Positions 1 to 5,540 of a stretch of DNA of 7,923 nt are shown here, in pieces. This DNA comes from Pseudomonadota bacterium (lineage in GTDB: Bacteria > Myxococcota > Myxococcia > Myxococcales > Anaeromyxobacteraceae): NCBI GenBank assembly GCA_023428085.1, contig JAEYZK010000041.1, positions 1 to 7,923 on the forward strand, read 5' to 3'. Positions within the stretch are counted from its first letter, which is position 1. The number at the start of each line of letters is the position of its first letter. The translations under genes and the position numbers were made by a program. The notes below the pieces were generated by a model. It worked only from the letters and a program-made list of their open reading frames with translations. It made no database searches and was not told where the DNA came from.

Positions 1-302
1 AGCCTGCGCCGTCGCGGCCCGAGCCGGCCGCGGCGTCCGCGGAGCCCGAGGCCGAGGCCGAGCCGCTGGCCTCCTGGACCGTCCAGCTCGGCGCCGCGCA
101 GACGCGGGCCGAGGCCGAGGCGCTCGCCGAGGGCGTCCGCGGGCTGGGCCCGCGCATCGAGGAGGCGGACGTGCCGGGCAAGGGCCACTGGTTCCGCGTG
201 CGCGCGGGCCGGTTCGAGACCCGCGCCGCTGCCGACAAGTACCGGAACGACGTCCAGCGCGAGACCGGCATCGCCGCGGTGGTCGTGCCCGCCGGCAATT
301 GA
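1..302 (+). CDS. SPOR-domain protein, C-terminal part (5' end outside window)
   Basis: An open frame enters from the left edge (first full codon at base 3) and stops with TGA at 300-302, giving 99 visible residues. The first 20 or so are a Pro/Ala/Glu linker. The rest reads as one SPOR domain: it opens with WTVQLGAAQTRAEAEALAEG, and its second half has HWFRVRAGRFETRAAADKYR followed by a terminal IAAVVVP strand. SPOR domains bind glycan strands lacking stem peptides in septal peptidoglycan, so such proteins usually act in division or envelope remodelling and are held in the inner membrane by an N-terminal helix. Any such helix here would lie upstream of the window. The family call rests on the alternating strand-helix pattern and the V-x-x-G-x-F motif. 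The full-length architecture is unknown. Confidence 0.85.
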   Translation, partial: PAPSRPEPAAASAEPEAEAEPLASWTVQLGAAQTRAEAEALAEGVRGLGPRIEEADVPGKGHWFRVRAGRFETRAAADKYRNDVQRETGIAAVVVPAGN

Positions 303-371
303 TCCAGATCGCTGGCGCGCCGCGTCGATCCCCGGACGTGCGTCGGAACGGGGTCACGCACTCCCGGTGAG

Positions 372-395
372 GGGCGCGTCGCGCGCTACGCGCCC
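372..395. terminator. possible hairpin between convergent genes
   Basis: GGGCGCGT (372-379) and ACGCGCCC (388-395) form an 8-bp perfect stem with an 8-nt loop. It lies between the SPOR gene on + and the GYF-like gene on -, where a terminator for either is expected. There is no T-run on either strand, so intrinsic termination is not assured. In DNA this GC-rich such a stem can occur by chance. Confidence 0.3.
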
Positions 396-427
396 GGGAC
401 AGGTGGGCGGACGGTGAGCGGCGGTCC

Positions 428-455
428 CGCGTTCACCACATGTGCGTTCACCACA
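428..455 (+). repeat. direct repeat of 12 bp, 15-bp period
   Basis: GCGTTCACCACA occurs at 429-440 and again at 444-455. The second copy spans the last codons and the TGA stop (450-448 on -) of the GYF-like gene, so the stop context is duplicated just downstream. This looks like a small tandem duplication or slippage product. No function is suggested. Confidence 0.5.
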
Positions 456-735
456 AGCGCGTGGCCATGACGCCGATCGCGACCGCGAGCGCCATCCCGG
501 CCGCGACCACCAGCGCCACACGCAGCGGGGTCTCGCGCCGCGCATCGCGGACGCCTTGCAGCGCGGGGAACGTGGCGACGGGGGACCACTCCGTCGAGCG
601 CTCGCGCCGGACGAGGTCGGTGCCGTCCACCAGGAAGCCGGACGAGTACAGGCCGCGCAGATCGGACAGGGAGGGGACGACGAGCTCCTCCCCACGCTGG
701 TTGCGCACGACGTAGCGCGTCGTGATCCGCCTCAT
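448..735 (-). CDS. small GYF-like protein with C-terminal membrane helix
   Basis: A 95-residue protein. Residues about 7-60 resemble the GYF_2 / DUF4339 type of domain: a short strand, a helix DLRGLYSSG, then DGTDLVRRERSTEWSPV and a closing FPAL. This matches the family pattern of a leader-helix, D-x-x-V-x-R and x-x-W-x-P/x-V. Residues about 71-92 are a continuous hydrophobic segment (Leu/Val/Ala/Met), with Arg-rich stretches before it and the chain ending three residues later (RLW), so a tail-anchored topology with the domain in the cytoplasm is likely. The ATG overlaps the stop of the upstream FAD gene (ATGA), and a GGAGG lies about 4 nt before it, inside that gene, so translation is probably coupled. 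GYF_2 domains are thought to bind peptides or proteins. The ligand here is unknown. A domain-profile search would settle the family, which I assign at moderate confidence; the gene itself is well supported. Confidence 0.75.
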   Translation of the reverse strand: MRRITTRYVVRNQRGEELVVPSLSDLRGLYSSGFLVDGTDLVRRERSTEWSPVATFPALQGVRDARRETPLRVALVVAAGMALAVAIGVMATRLW

Positions 736-2324
736 GCCACCTCCAGGCGTGCGCAGATCGCCTCCGCCACACGCAGGCCGTCCACGGCCGAGGATACGAT
801 CCCGCCCGCGTACCCGGCGCCCTCACCCGCCGGGTACAGCCCTGCGATCCCCGGCGACTGGAGATCGTCGCCCCGCACCAGGCGGCAAGGAGAGCTGGTC
901 CGGCTCTCCACGCCGACGAGCACGGCCTCGTCGGTCACGAAGCCCCGCATCCGCTGCCCGAAGGTGCGCATGCCGCGCTCGAGCGCCTCCTGGACGGCGG
1001 CGGGATACAGCAGGCGAAGATCCGCGGGGGTGAGGCCGGGCCGGTACGAGGACCGCTCCGGCGGGCTGCCGGGGCGACGCGCAAGATAGGACGAGAGCCG
1101 CTGGGCCGGCGCACGGTATGCGCCGCCGCCGAGCTCGTACGCCGCGCGCTCCCACTTGCGCTGCCAGGCGAGGCCGGCGAGCGGGCCGGTGAACCCCTCG
1201 GCCGCGAAGTCCGCCTCCGACACCGCGACCACGATCCCCGCGTTCGCGAGCGGGGACGAGCGGTGCGAGTTGGACATCCCATTCGTGCACTGCATGCCGG
1301 CCTCGGTGGGCGTCGGGACCACCACGCCGCCGGGGCACATGCAGAACGAGAAGACCCCGCGCGCCGCCCCGCCGACCTTCGGGTTGTCCGCGAGCTTGTA
1401 GTCCGCGGGCGGCAGGCGGGGGTGGCGCCGCTCCATCCCGTACTGGATGCGGTCGATGAGCGGCTGCGGGTGCTCGGCGCGGAAGCCGACCGCGAAGGGC
1501 TTGGCCTCGATCGGCCAGCCGCGCGCGGCGAACAGCTCGAACAGCTCGCGGGCGCTGTTCCCCGGCGCGAGCACCAGGCGGTCGCAGTCGAGCGTCCGCC
1601 CGTCCGCGAGCCGCACGCCGCGGACGCGCCCGTCCGCGACGGCGAGGTCCACCGCGCGGGCGTTCCAGTGGAACGTGCACCCGCCGCGCTCGAGCTCCTC
1701 GCGCATGGCGGAGATCGCGCCCGGCAGCAGGTCGGACCCGACGTGCGGCTTCCCCTCCGCCAGGATGCGCGCCACGCCGCCGAACCGGGCGAACAGCTCC
1801 ACGACCTTGCGGACCGCGGGGTGGTGGATGCGGGTGCCGAGCTTGCCGTCGGTGTACGCCCCGGCACCGCCCTCGCCGAAGTTCATGTTCGACTCGGGAT
1901 CGAGGGCGCCGGTCCGCATGAGCGCGGCGACGTCCCTGCGCCGCGGACGCACCGGCTTCCCGCGATCGAGCACGACGGAGGGCACGCCCCGCTCGAGCAG
2001 GGCCCAGGCGCAGAAGAGGCCCGCGGGCCCGGCGCCGAGGATGACGGGCGGCAGGGAGGGGGCGCGGACGCGGCCGGGCTCGGGCTCCGGCGCGGGCACC
2101 GGCGTGACGTCCTGCGTCATGCCGCGCGGGGCGCCGTCCAGCTCGACCTCGAGGTTCACGAGCCACCGGGGGTGGCCGCGCTTGCGGGCATCCAGGGAGC
2201 GCCGGACGACGAGGGCGTTCGAGAGGTGCCCGGAAGAGACGCCCAGGCGCTCGGCGGCGCGGCGGAGCAGCAGGGACTCGTCCTCGTCGAGCCAGAGGGG
2301 GATGTTCGAGACTCGGTAGCGCAA
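732..2324 (-). CDS. FAD-dependent dehydrogenase, COG2509 family
   Basis: A 530-residue soluble flavoprotein. The N-terminal region (1-60, MRYRVSNIPLWLDEDE...) is the small lead domain typical of this family. The Rossmann FAD site is at residues 94-121 (GAGPAG at 97-102, closing acid VVLDRG). A second glycine-rich block follows (NFGEGGAGAYTDGKLGTR, 148-165), then GVFSFCMCPGG (323-333), ESRTSSP (473-479), and the C-terminal FAD block GLYPAGEGAGYAGGI (495-509). These blocks in this order are characteristic of the uncharacterised FAD-dependent dehydrogenases of COG2509. The two close cysteines in CMC (328, 330) are in a conserved block, but their role is not known. The start chosen is TTG at 2324, since the family N-terminus begins at once with R-Y-R-V-S-N-I; no convincing Shine-Dalgarno sequence precedes it, so the start is less certain than the gene. 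It is first in a two-gene unit with the GYF-like gene. Substrate and physiological role are unknown. Confidence 0.92.
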   Translation of the reverse strand: MRYRVSNIPLWLDEDESLLLRRAAERLGVSSGHLSNALVVRRSLDARKRGHPRWLVNLEVELDGAPRGMTQDVTPVPAPEPEPGRVRAPSLPPVILGAGPAGLFCAWALLERGVPSVVLDRGKPVRPRRRDVAALMRTGALDPESNMNFGEGGAGAYTDGKLGTRIHHPAVRKVVELFARFGGVARILAEGKPHVGSDLLPGAISAMREELERGGCTFHWNARAVDLAVADGRVRGVRLADGRTLDCDRLVLAPGNSARELFELFAARGWPIEAKPFAVGFRAEHPQPLIDRIQYGMERRHPRLPPADYKLADNPKVGGAARGVFSFCMCPGGVVVPTPTEAGMQCTNGMSNSHRSSPLANAGIVVAVSEADFAAEGFTGPLAGLAWQRKWERAAYELGGGAYRAPAQRLSSYLARRPGSPPERSSYRPGLTPADLRLLYPAAVQEALERGMRTFGQRMRGFVTDEAVLVGVESRTSSPCRLVRGDDLQSPGIAGLYPAGEGAGYAGGIVSSAVDGLRVAEAICARLEVA

Positions 2325-2361
2325 TCGGGAGGCCTCGGCGCGAAGCGGGTTACGCGGCCAC

Positions 2362-2567
2362 GCTGTCCAGGGAAGGTGGGATGCGTAGGGGACTACGCAC
2401 CTGGGCCGATCTCCATGAAGGGAGTAGGCGGCCCGAAGCAGGTGAAAACCTTGAGGTCATACTGGCAGAGGTGTGTCTGGCCCGTGGTTTGCTCAGTCCC
2501 TCCGGCACCAAGAGTGGGGCACCAAGCTTACTCCGGGGAGAAAGCCCAGAAATGATCTCAGGACAGC
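2362..2567 (+). ncRNA. candidate structured RNA or cis-regulatory leader, family unknown
   Basis: Read on +, the two ends can pair: GCTGTCC (2362-2368) with GGACAGC (2561-2567), then after an A/A mismatch GGGA (2370-2373) with TCTC (2556-2559, one G-T pair). Inside are several hairpins. TGCGTAG/CTACGCA (2382-2388/2393-2399) is a perfect 7-bp stem closed by GGGA, a GNRA-type tetraloop. CACCT with GGGCCG (2398-2408) pairs with CGGCCC and AGGTG (2429-2444) across a short one-sided bulge, with CTCC/GGAG (2411-2414/2421-2424) inside. GGCAGA (2464-2469) pairs with TCTG and CC (2476-2482) around one bulged G. GCTTACTC/GAGAAAGC (2526-2533/2538-2545) has one A/A mismatch. A reading frame crosses 2381-2551, but by hand count only 31 of 57 codons end in G or C, so it is not coding. 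No promoter is convincing. I looked for hallmarks of 6S, SRP, RNase P, tmRNA and common riboswitches and found none that fit. The orientation is inferred from the gene downstream. Confidence 0.42.
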
Positions 2568-2767
2568 AGGAAGTGAAGGGTACGAGGATCCTCGCCAAGT
2601 CTCTCTTCAAGGAGCTTCGGGGAAACGGGTACTCGCCGAACCAGATCCTGAGCCTCTCGACCGAGCTCATCGATCTCGTGACGCAGGATCTTCGCGCCGA
2701 TCACCCGGCGCCTCCTGCGCCGCCCGCCGATCCGGCGGGCCAGGGCACCTGGCGGGCGGCGCTCTAG
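2552..2767 (+). CDS. small hypothetical protein
   Basis: The frame gives 71 residues from ATG at 2552, or 64 from GTG at 2573. The core (KGTRILAKSLFKEL, then GNGYSPNQILSLSTELIDLV) looks like two amphipathic helices joined by a Gly-Tyr-Ser-Pro turn. The last 25 residues are a Pro/Ala/Asp-rich, probably disordered tail. By hand count 53 of 64 codons from the GTG end in G or C, which agrees with coding and contrasts with the stretch just upstream. The ATG has GGGGAG 11 nt upstream, inside a hairpin. The GTG has AGGA 9 nt upstream, inside the proposed closing helix of the RNA. Either start could be real. The conserved-looking part begins after the GTG. A strong hairpin follows the gene. No membrane segment, signal peptide or catalytic motif is visible, and I do not recognise the family. 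Confidence 0.62.
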   Translation: MISGQQEVKGTRILAKSLFKELRGNGYSPNQILSLSTELIDLVTQDLRADHPAPPAPPADPAGQGTWRAAL

Positions 2768-2805
2768 GCGCTGCGCCGCACGATCGCATCCGCTGCCGCA
2801 CGGGG

Positions 2806-2830
2806 ACGGCGCCAGCCAAGCTGGCGCCGT
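2806..2830 (+). terminator. intrinsic-type terminator after the small gene
   Basis: ACGGCGCCAGC (2806-2816) and GCTGGCGCCGT (2820-2830) are a perfect 11-bp inverted repeat around a 3-nt centre, 38 bp after the TAG of the small gene. The following bases (CTCTGCGTTT) are only moderately T-rich. Its position between that gene and the pgk promoter supports a terminator that separates the two units. Confidence 0.7.
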
Positions 2831-2867
2831 CTCTGCGTTTCGAGGCGCGATCGCCCTCGGGTTTCCG

Positions 2868-2897
2868 TTGACACCCCATGGCGGTGACAAGTAGTTT
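2868..2897 (+). promoter_or_regulatory. likely sigma-70-type promoter of pgk-tpiA-secG
   Basis: A perfect -35 hexamer TTGACA lies at 2868-2873. At 18-bp spacing TAGTTT (2892-2897) is a weak -10; GTAGTT at 17 bp is the alternative. The surrounding tract (GTAGTTTTCGGCGGTTTTTC) is the most AT-rich part of this intergenic region. It starts 38 bp after the preceding terminator and would give a leader of about 100 nt before pgk. Confidence 0.55.
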
Positions 2898-2915
2898 TCG
2901 GCGGTTTTTCCACCC

Positions 2916-3005
2916 GACCCGTGAACGAGCCCGAGCCCGAGCCAGGCTTTCGCTCCTCGGGCGCGGGTGCGGCTCGTCCACGTTCACGGGTTCAACTGCC
3001 GGCAG
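2916..3005 (+). promoter_or_regulatory. structured 5' leader of pgk
   Basis: ACCCGTGAAC (2917-2926) pairs perfectly with GTTCACGGGT (2982-2991). Inside it GAGCC (2927-2931) pairs with GGCTC (2971-2975), and GCCCGAG (2935-2941) with CTCGGGC (2956-2962), leaving a 14-nt loop. Three tandem CGAGCC hexamers (2926-2943) form the left side. A 10-bp palindrome CTGCCGGCAG (2996-3005) abuts the ATG at 3006, and no Shine-Dalgarno sequence is visible. This could act on translation, mRNA stability or as an operator; the sequence alone does not decide. Confidence 0.45.
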
Positions 3006-4196
3006 ATGCGACTCCGGACCATCGACAAGCTCGACCTCTCGGGCAAGCGGGTGTTCGTGCGCGTGGACTTCGACGTCCCGCTCGACGCCCAGGGGCGGGT
3101 CGCCGACGACGCGCGCATCCGCGCCGCGCTGCCGACGCTCGAGCACGCCCTCCGGGCCCGGGGCCGGCTCATCGTCGCCTCCCACCTGGGGCGGCCCACG
3201 GGCAAGCCGGAGGACCGCGTCCGCCTCACGCTGGAGCCCGCCGCGGCGCGCCTGTCGGAGCTCCTCGACCAGGACGTGATCCTCGCGGATGACTGCGTCG
3301 GCGACGGCGTGCGCAAGCTCGCGAAGGACCTCCGCGAAGGGCAGGTGCTCCTCCTCGAGAACCTGCGCTTCCACCCCGAGGAGGAGGCGAACGACGACGC
3401 GTTCGCCCGCGAGCTGGCGTCGCTCTGCGACGTCTGGGTGAACGACGCCTTCGGCGCGGCCCACCGGGCCCACGCGAGCACCGCCGGGATGGCGGCGTTC
3501 GTGAAGGAGCGGGCGGCGGGGTTCCTCGTGAAGAAGGAGCTCGAGTTCCTCGGCCAGGCCCTCGGCCAGCCCCGGCGCCCGTTCGTGGCCGTGCTCGGCG
3601 GCGCGAAGGTCTCCGACGAGCTCCGCGTCATCGACGCGATGCTCGCCCGCGCCGACGCGGTGCTCGTGGGCGGCGCGATGGCGTACACGTTCCTCGCCGC
3701 GCAGGAGGTGCCGATCGGCCGGAGCCTCGTGGAGCGAGACCGGCTCGAGCTGGCGCGCCAGCTCCTGGAGCGCGCCCGCGCCCGGAAGGTGGACCTCCTG
3801 CTCCCGGTCGATCACGTCTGCGGCACGGCGCCGGGAGACGCGGGCTCGCGGAGGGTGGTGAACGACCGCGCCATCCCCGACGAGCTCATGGGCCTGGACG
3901 TCGGCCCGAAGACGCTGGACGTGTACCGCCAGCGGATCCTCGGGGCGGGCACCGTCTTCTGGAACGGGCCCATGGGCCTGTTCGAGCAGCGGCCCTGGGC
4001 GGAGGGGACCTTCGGCGTCGCGCGCGCGATGGCGGCGAGCGCGGCGGTGACGGTGGTCGGCGGCGGCGACAGCGCAGCGGCGGTCGAGGAGGCCGGGCTC
4101 GTTTCCCGGATGAAGCACGTTTCCACCGGCGGCGGCGCCGCCCTCGAGTTCGTCGAGGGGCGCGAGCTGCCCGGGGTGAAGGCCTGCGAGGAGTGA
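3006..4196 (+). CDS. pgk: phosphoglycerate kinase
   Basis: A 396-residue cytoplasmic enzyme of normal family length that transfers phosphate between 1,3-bisphosphoglycerate and ADP in glycolysis, and the reverse in gluconeogenesis. Visible motifs in order: RVDFDVP (19-25), ASHLGRP (58-64), ENLRFH (118-123), NDAFGAAHRAHAS (146-158, substrate-binding arginine region), LGGAKVSDE (198-206), FWNGPMGLFE (318-327), GGGDS (352-356) and STGGGAALEF (373-382). These cover the N-domain basic patch for 3-phosphoglycerate and the C-domain nucleotide site. In the first motif the usual Asn of R-x-D-x-N-x-P is Asp23. The start at ATG 3006 gives the usual short lead (MRLRTIDKLDLSGKRV). A GTG at 2967 would add 13 residues encoded by the leader hairpin and is less likely. 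The stop overlaps the start region of tpiA. gap is not immediately upstream. Confidence 0.97.
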   Translation: MRLRTIDKLDLSGKRVFVRVDFDVPLDAQGRVADDARIRAALPTLEHALRARGRLIVASHLGRPTGKPEDRVRLTLEPAAARLSELLDQDVILADDCVGDGVRKLAKDLREGQVLLLENLRFHPEEEANDDAFARELASLCDVWVNDAFGAAHRAHASTAGMAAFVKERAAGFLVKKELEFLGQALGQPRRPFVAVLGGAKVSDELRVIDAMLARADAVLVGGAMAYTFLAAQEVPIGRSLVERDRLELARQLLERARARKVDLLLPVDHVCGTAPGDAGSRRVVNDRAIPDELMGLDVGPKTLDVYRQRILGAGTVFWNGPMGLFEQRPWAEGTFGVARAMAASAAVTVVGGGDSAAAVEEAGLVSRMKHVSTGGGAALEFVEGRELPGVKACEE

Positions 4197-4198
4197 AC

Positions 4199-4960
4199 GT
4201 GGCGCGTACCAAGTTCGTCTGCGGCAACTGGAAGATGCACAAGTCGGTACAGGAGGCGGTGGCCCTCGTGAAGGAGCTCGCCGCCGGCGTCGGCGACGCG
4301 GCCGGGAAGGTCCAGGTCGCGGTGGCGCCGCCGTTCACCGCCATCCACGCGGTCGCCCAGGCCGTCCGGGGCACGGCCATCGAGGTCTCGGGCCAGGACG
4401 TCTACTGGGAGGTCCAGGGCGCCTTCACCGGCGAGATCTCGGCGGCCATGCTGGCCGAGGCCGGGTGCAAGCACGGCATCGTGGGCCACAGCGAGCGCCG
4501 GCAGTTCTTCGGCGAGACCGACGAGACCGTGCGCAAGAAGACGGCGGCGCTGCTCGCGGCCGGGCTCGCGCCGATCGTCTGCGTCGGCGAGACGCTGGCC
4601 GAGCGCGAGGCGAACCGGACGCTCGAGGTCGTGGATCGCCAGGTCCGGCAGGGGCTCGCCGGCCTCGGCGCCGAGCAGCTCGGCAAGATCACGATCGCCT
4701 ACGAACCGGTCTGGGCGATCGGCACCGGGAAGACCGCCACCACGGCGCAGGCGCAGGAGGTCCACGCCGCCATCCGCAAGATCCTGCGGGAGCTGGGCGG
4801 GGCAGTGGCGGACGCCATGCGGATCCAGTACGGTGGCTCCGTCAAGCCCGACAACGCGAAGGAGCTCTTGTCGCAGCCCGACGTCGACGGCGCCCTCGTC
4901 GGGGGAGCGAGCCTGAAGGCGCCGGACTTCCTGGCCATCGTGAAAGGCGCACTCCGGTGA
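4199..4960 (+). CDS. tpiA: triosephosphate isomerase
   Basis: A 253-residue TIM barrel that interconverts dihydroxyacetone phosphate and glyceraldehyde-3-phosphate in the cytoplasm. All catalytic residues are present: Asn10 and Lys12 in CGNWKMH, His97 in VGHSERR, and Glu169 in AYEPVWAIGTGKTAT, which also holds the flexible loop 6. The phosphate-binding YGGSVKPDN (211-219) and GALVGGASL (231-239) close the barrel. I chose GTG at 4199 because AGGAG (4189-4193) sits 5 nt before it and the product begins MARTKFVCGN, as expected. An in-frame GTG at 4193, overlapping the pgk stop, would add two residues. It is cotranscribed with pgk upstream and overlaps secG downstream by 4 bp (GTGA). Confidence 0.97.
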   Translation: MARTKFVCGNWKMHKSVQEAVALVKELAAGVGDAAGKVQVAVAPPFTAIHAVAQAVRGTAIEVSGQDVYWEVQGAFTGEISAAMLAEAGCKHGIVGHSERRQFFGETDETVRKKTAALLAAGLAPIVCVGETLAEREANRTLEVVDRQVRQGLAGLGAEQLGKITIAYEPVWAIGTGKTATTAQAQEVHAAIRKILRELGGAVADAMRIQYGGSVKPDNAKELLSQPDVDGALVGGASLKAPDFLAIVKGALR

Positions 4961-5319
4961 TCACCTTCATCACCATCGTCCACGTCGTCGTCTGCCTCTT
5001 CCTCATCCTCGTGATCCTCCTCCAGGCCGGTAAGGGCGGGGGGATGGGCGCGGGGCTCGGGGGCGGCGGCTCCCAGACCGTCTTCGGCGCGCGCGGCTCG
5101 CAGTCGTTCCTGGGCCGCGTGACCAGCGTCTCCGCAGGCGTCTTCATGCTGACGTCGGTCTACCTCGCGGTCCACTCGACGCGGGGCGTGGGCCGCGACA
5201 TCCCGGAGGACCCGGTCGCCGAGCAGCCCGCTGCGGGAGAGGCCGCGCCGGCCGACGCGAAGCCGGTGGACGCCAAGCCGGCCGATCCGCCCGCCGCGCC
5301 GGCCGAGGGCGCCAAGTAG
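4957..5319 (+). CDS. secG: preprotein translocase subunit SecG
   Basis: A 120-residue inner-membrane protein, the small stimulating subunit of the SecYEG export channel. The first helix is residues about 2-22 (FITIVHVVVCLFLILVILL), followed by the family hallmark Q-A-G-K-G-G-G-M-G-A-G-L-G-G-G-G-S-Q-T-V-F-G-x-R-G and a second helix at about 57-73 (VTSVSAGVFMLTSVYLAV). After that comes a Pro/Ala/Asp/Lys tail of about 45 residues with DAKP repeats, probably disordered. The GTG start overlaps the tpiA stop (GTGA), which points to translational coupling. The tpiA-secG order is common in bacteria. It is last in the operon: a strong hairpin lies about 60 bp downstream. Confidence 0.95.
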   Translation: MITFITIVHVVVCLFLILVILLQAGKGGGMGAGLGGGGSQTVFGARGSQSFLGRVTSVSAGVFMLTSVYLAVHSTRGVGRDIPEDPVAEQPAAGEAAPADAKPVDAKPADPPAAPAEGAK

Positions 5320-5378
5320 CGACAGGTCCGCGCTCCCCGGCGCAGCCAGCGCCGGGCGCGCGCGCGATGCCCGAAAAG

Positions 5379-5414
5379 CGAGAAGGGGATCCGGTTTCCC
5401 GGATCCCCTTCTCG
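5379..5414. terminator. bidirectional terminator between secG and tRNA-Leu
   Basis: CGAGAAGGGGATCCGG (5379-5394) and its exact complement CCGGATCCCCTTCTCG (5399-5414) form a 16-bp perfect stem with a TTTC loop. On + it ends the secG operon and is followed by TTGT. On - it begins 3 bp after the tRNA and is followed by CTTTTCGG, the better T-run. It can therefore serve both convergent units. Confidence 0.85.
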
Positions 5415-5417
5415 TTG

Positions 5418-5499
5418 TGCCCAGGGCGAGATTCGAACTCGCACGCCTTGCGGCGCCACCCCCTCAAGATGGTGTGTCTACCAGTTCCACCACCTGGGC
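5418..5499 (-). tRNA. tRNA-Leu(GAG)
   Basis: 82 nt, folding fully as a class II tRNA. Acceptor GCCCAGG (5499-5493) pairs with CCTGGGC (5425-5419), with A at the discriminator position, as leucine tRNAs require. The D-arm contains GGTAGA. The anticodon stem CCATC/GGTGG (one G-T pair) holds the loop TTGAGGG, so the anticodon is GAG at 5465-5463, reading CUC and CUU. The variable arm is a CGCC/GGCG stem with a GCAA loop, and the T-arm is GCGAG-TTCGAAT-CTCGC. The 3' CCA is not encoded and must be added enzymatically. CUC is a heavily used leucine codon in the neighbouring genes, so this is a major tRNA. Confidence 0.96.
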
Positions 5500-5511
5500 G
5501 AAGCGGACGGG

Positions 5512-5540
5512 TTTCTAGCAAAGGCCCGTTCCGGGCGCAA
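5512..5540 (-). promoter_or_regulatory. promoter of tRNA-Leu
   Basis: On -, TTGCGC (5540-5535) and TAGAAA (5517-5512) are separated by exactly 17 bp. Transcription would begin about 6 nt before the mature 5' end at 5499. Three of six and four of six bases match the sigma-70 consensus, and position and spacing are right. The discriminator after the -10 (CCCGTCCGC) is GC-rich, as in stringently controlled stable-RNA promoters. Confidence 0.6.

Noticed and set aside
2381..2551. N-terminal extension of the small protein upstream of ATG 2552
   Set aside because: Only 31 of 57 third positions are G or C by hand count, against 53 of 64 in the core. The stretch folds well as RNA and does not look like protein.
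1263..2555. Long open frame on + antisense to the FAD gene
   Set aside because: It runs opposite a well-supported flavoprotein and has no recognisable domain. Long antisense frames are expected in DNA with this third-position GC bias.
2362..2567. Identification of the structured region as 6S, SRP, RNase P, tmRNA or a known riboswitch
   Set aside because: The SRP GGAAGGAAGCAG-type loop, RNase P core blocks, tmRNA tag and ends, and lysine, SAM, cobalamin, TPP and cyclic di-GMP core motifs were not found. Short partial resemblances looked like chance.
2967..3005. Upstream GTG start for pgk
   Set aside because: It would add 13 residues not typical of the family, lies within the leader stem and lacks a ribosome-binding site.
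2667..4118. Long open frame on - antisense to pgk
   Set aside because: pgk is unambiguous on +. The antisense product is His/Arg/Glu-rich low-complexity sequence typical of shadow frames.
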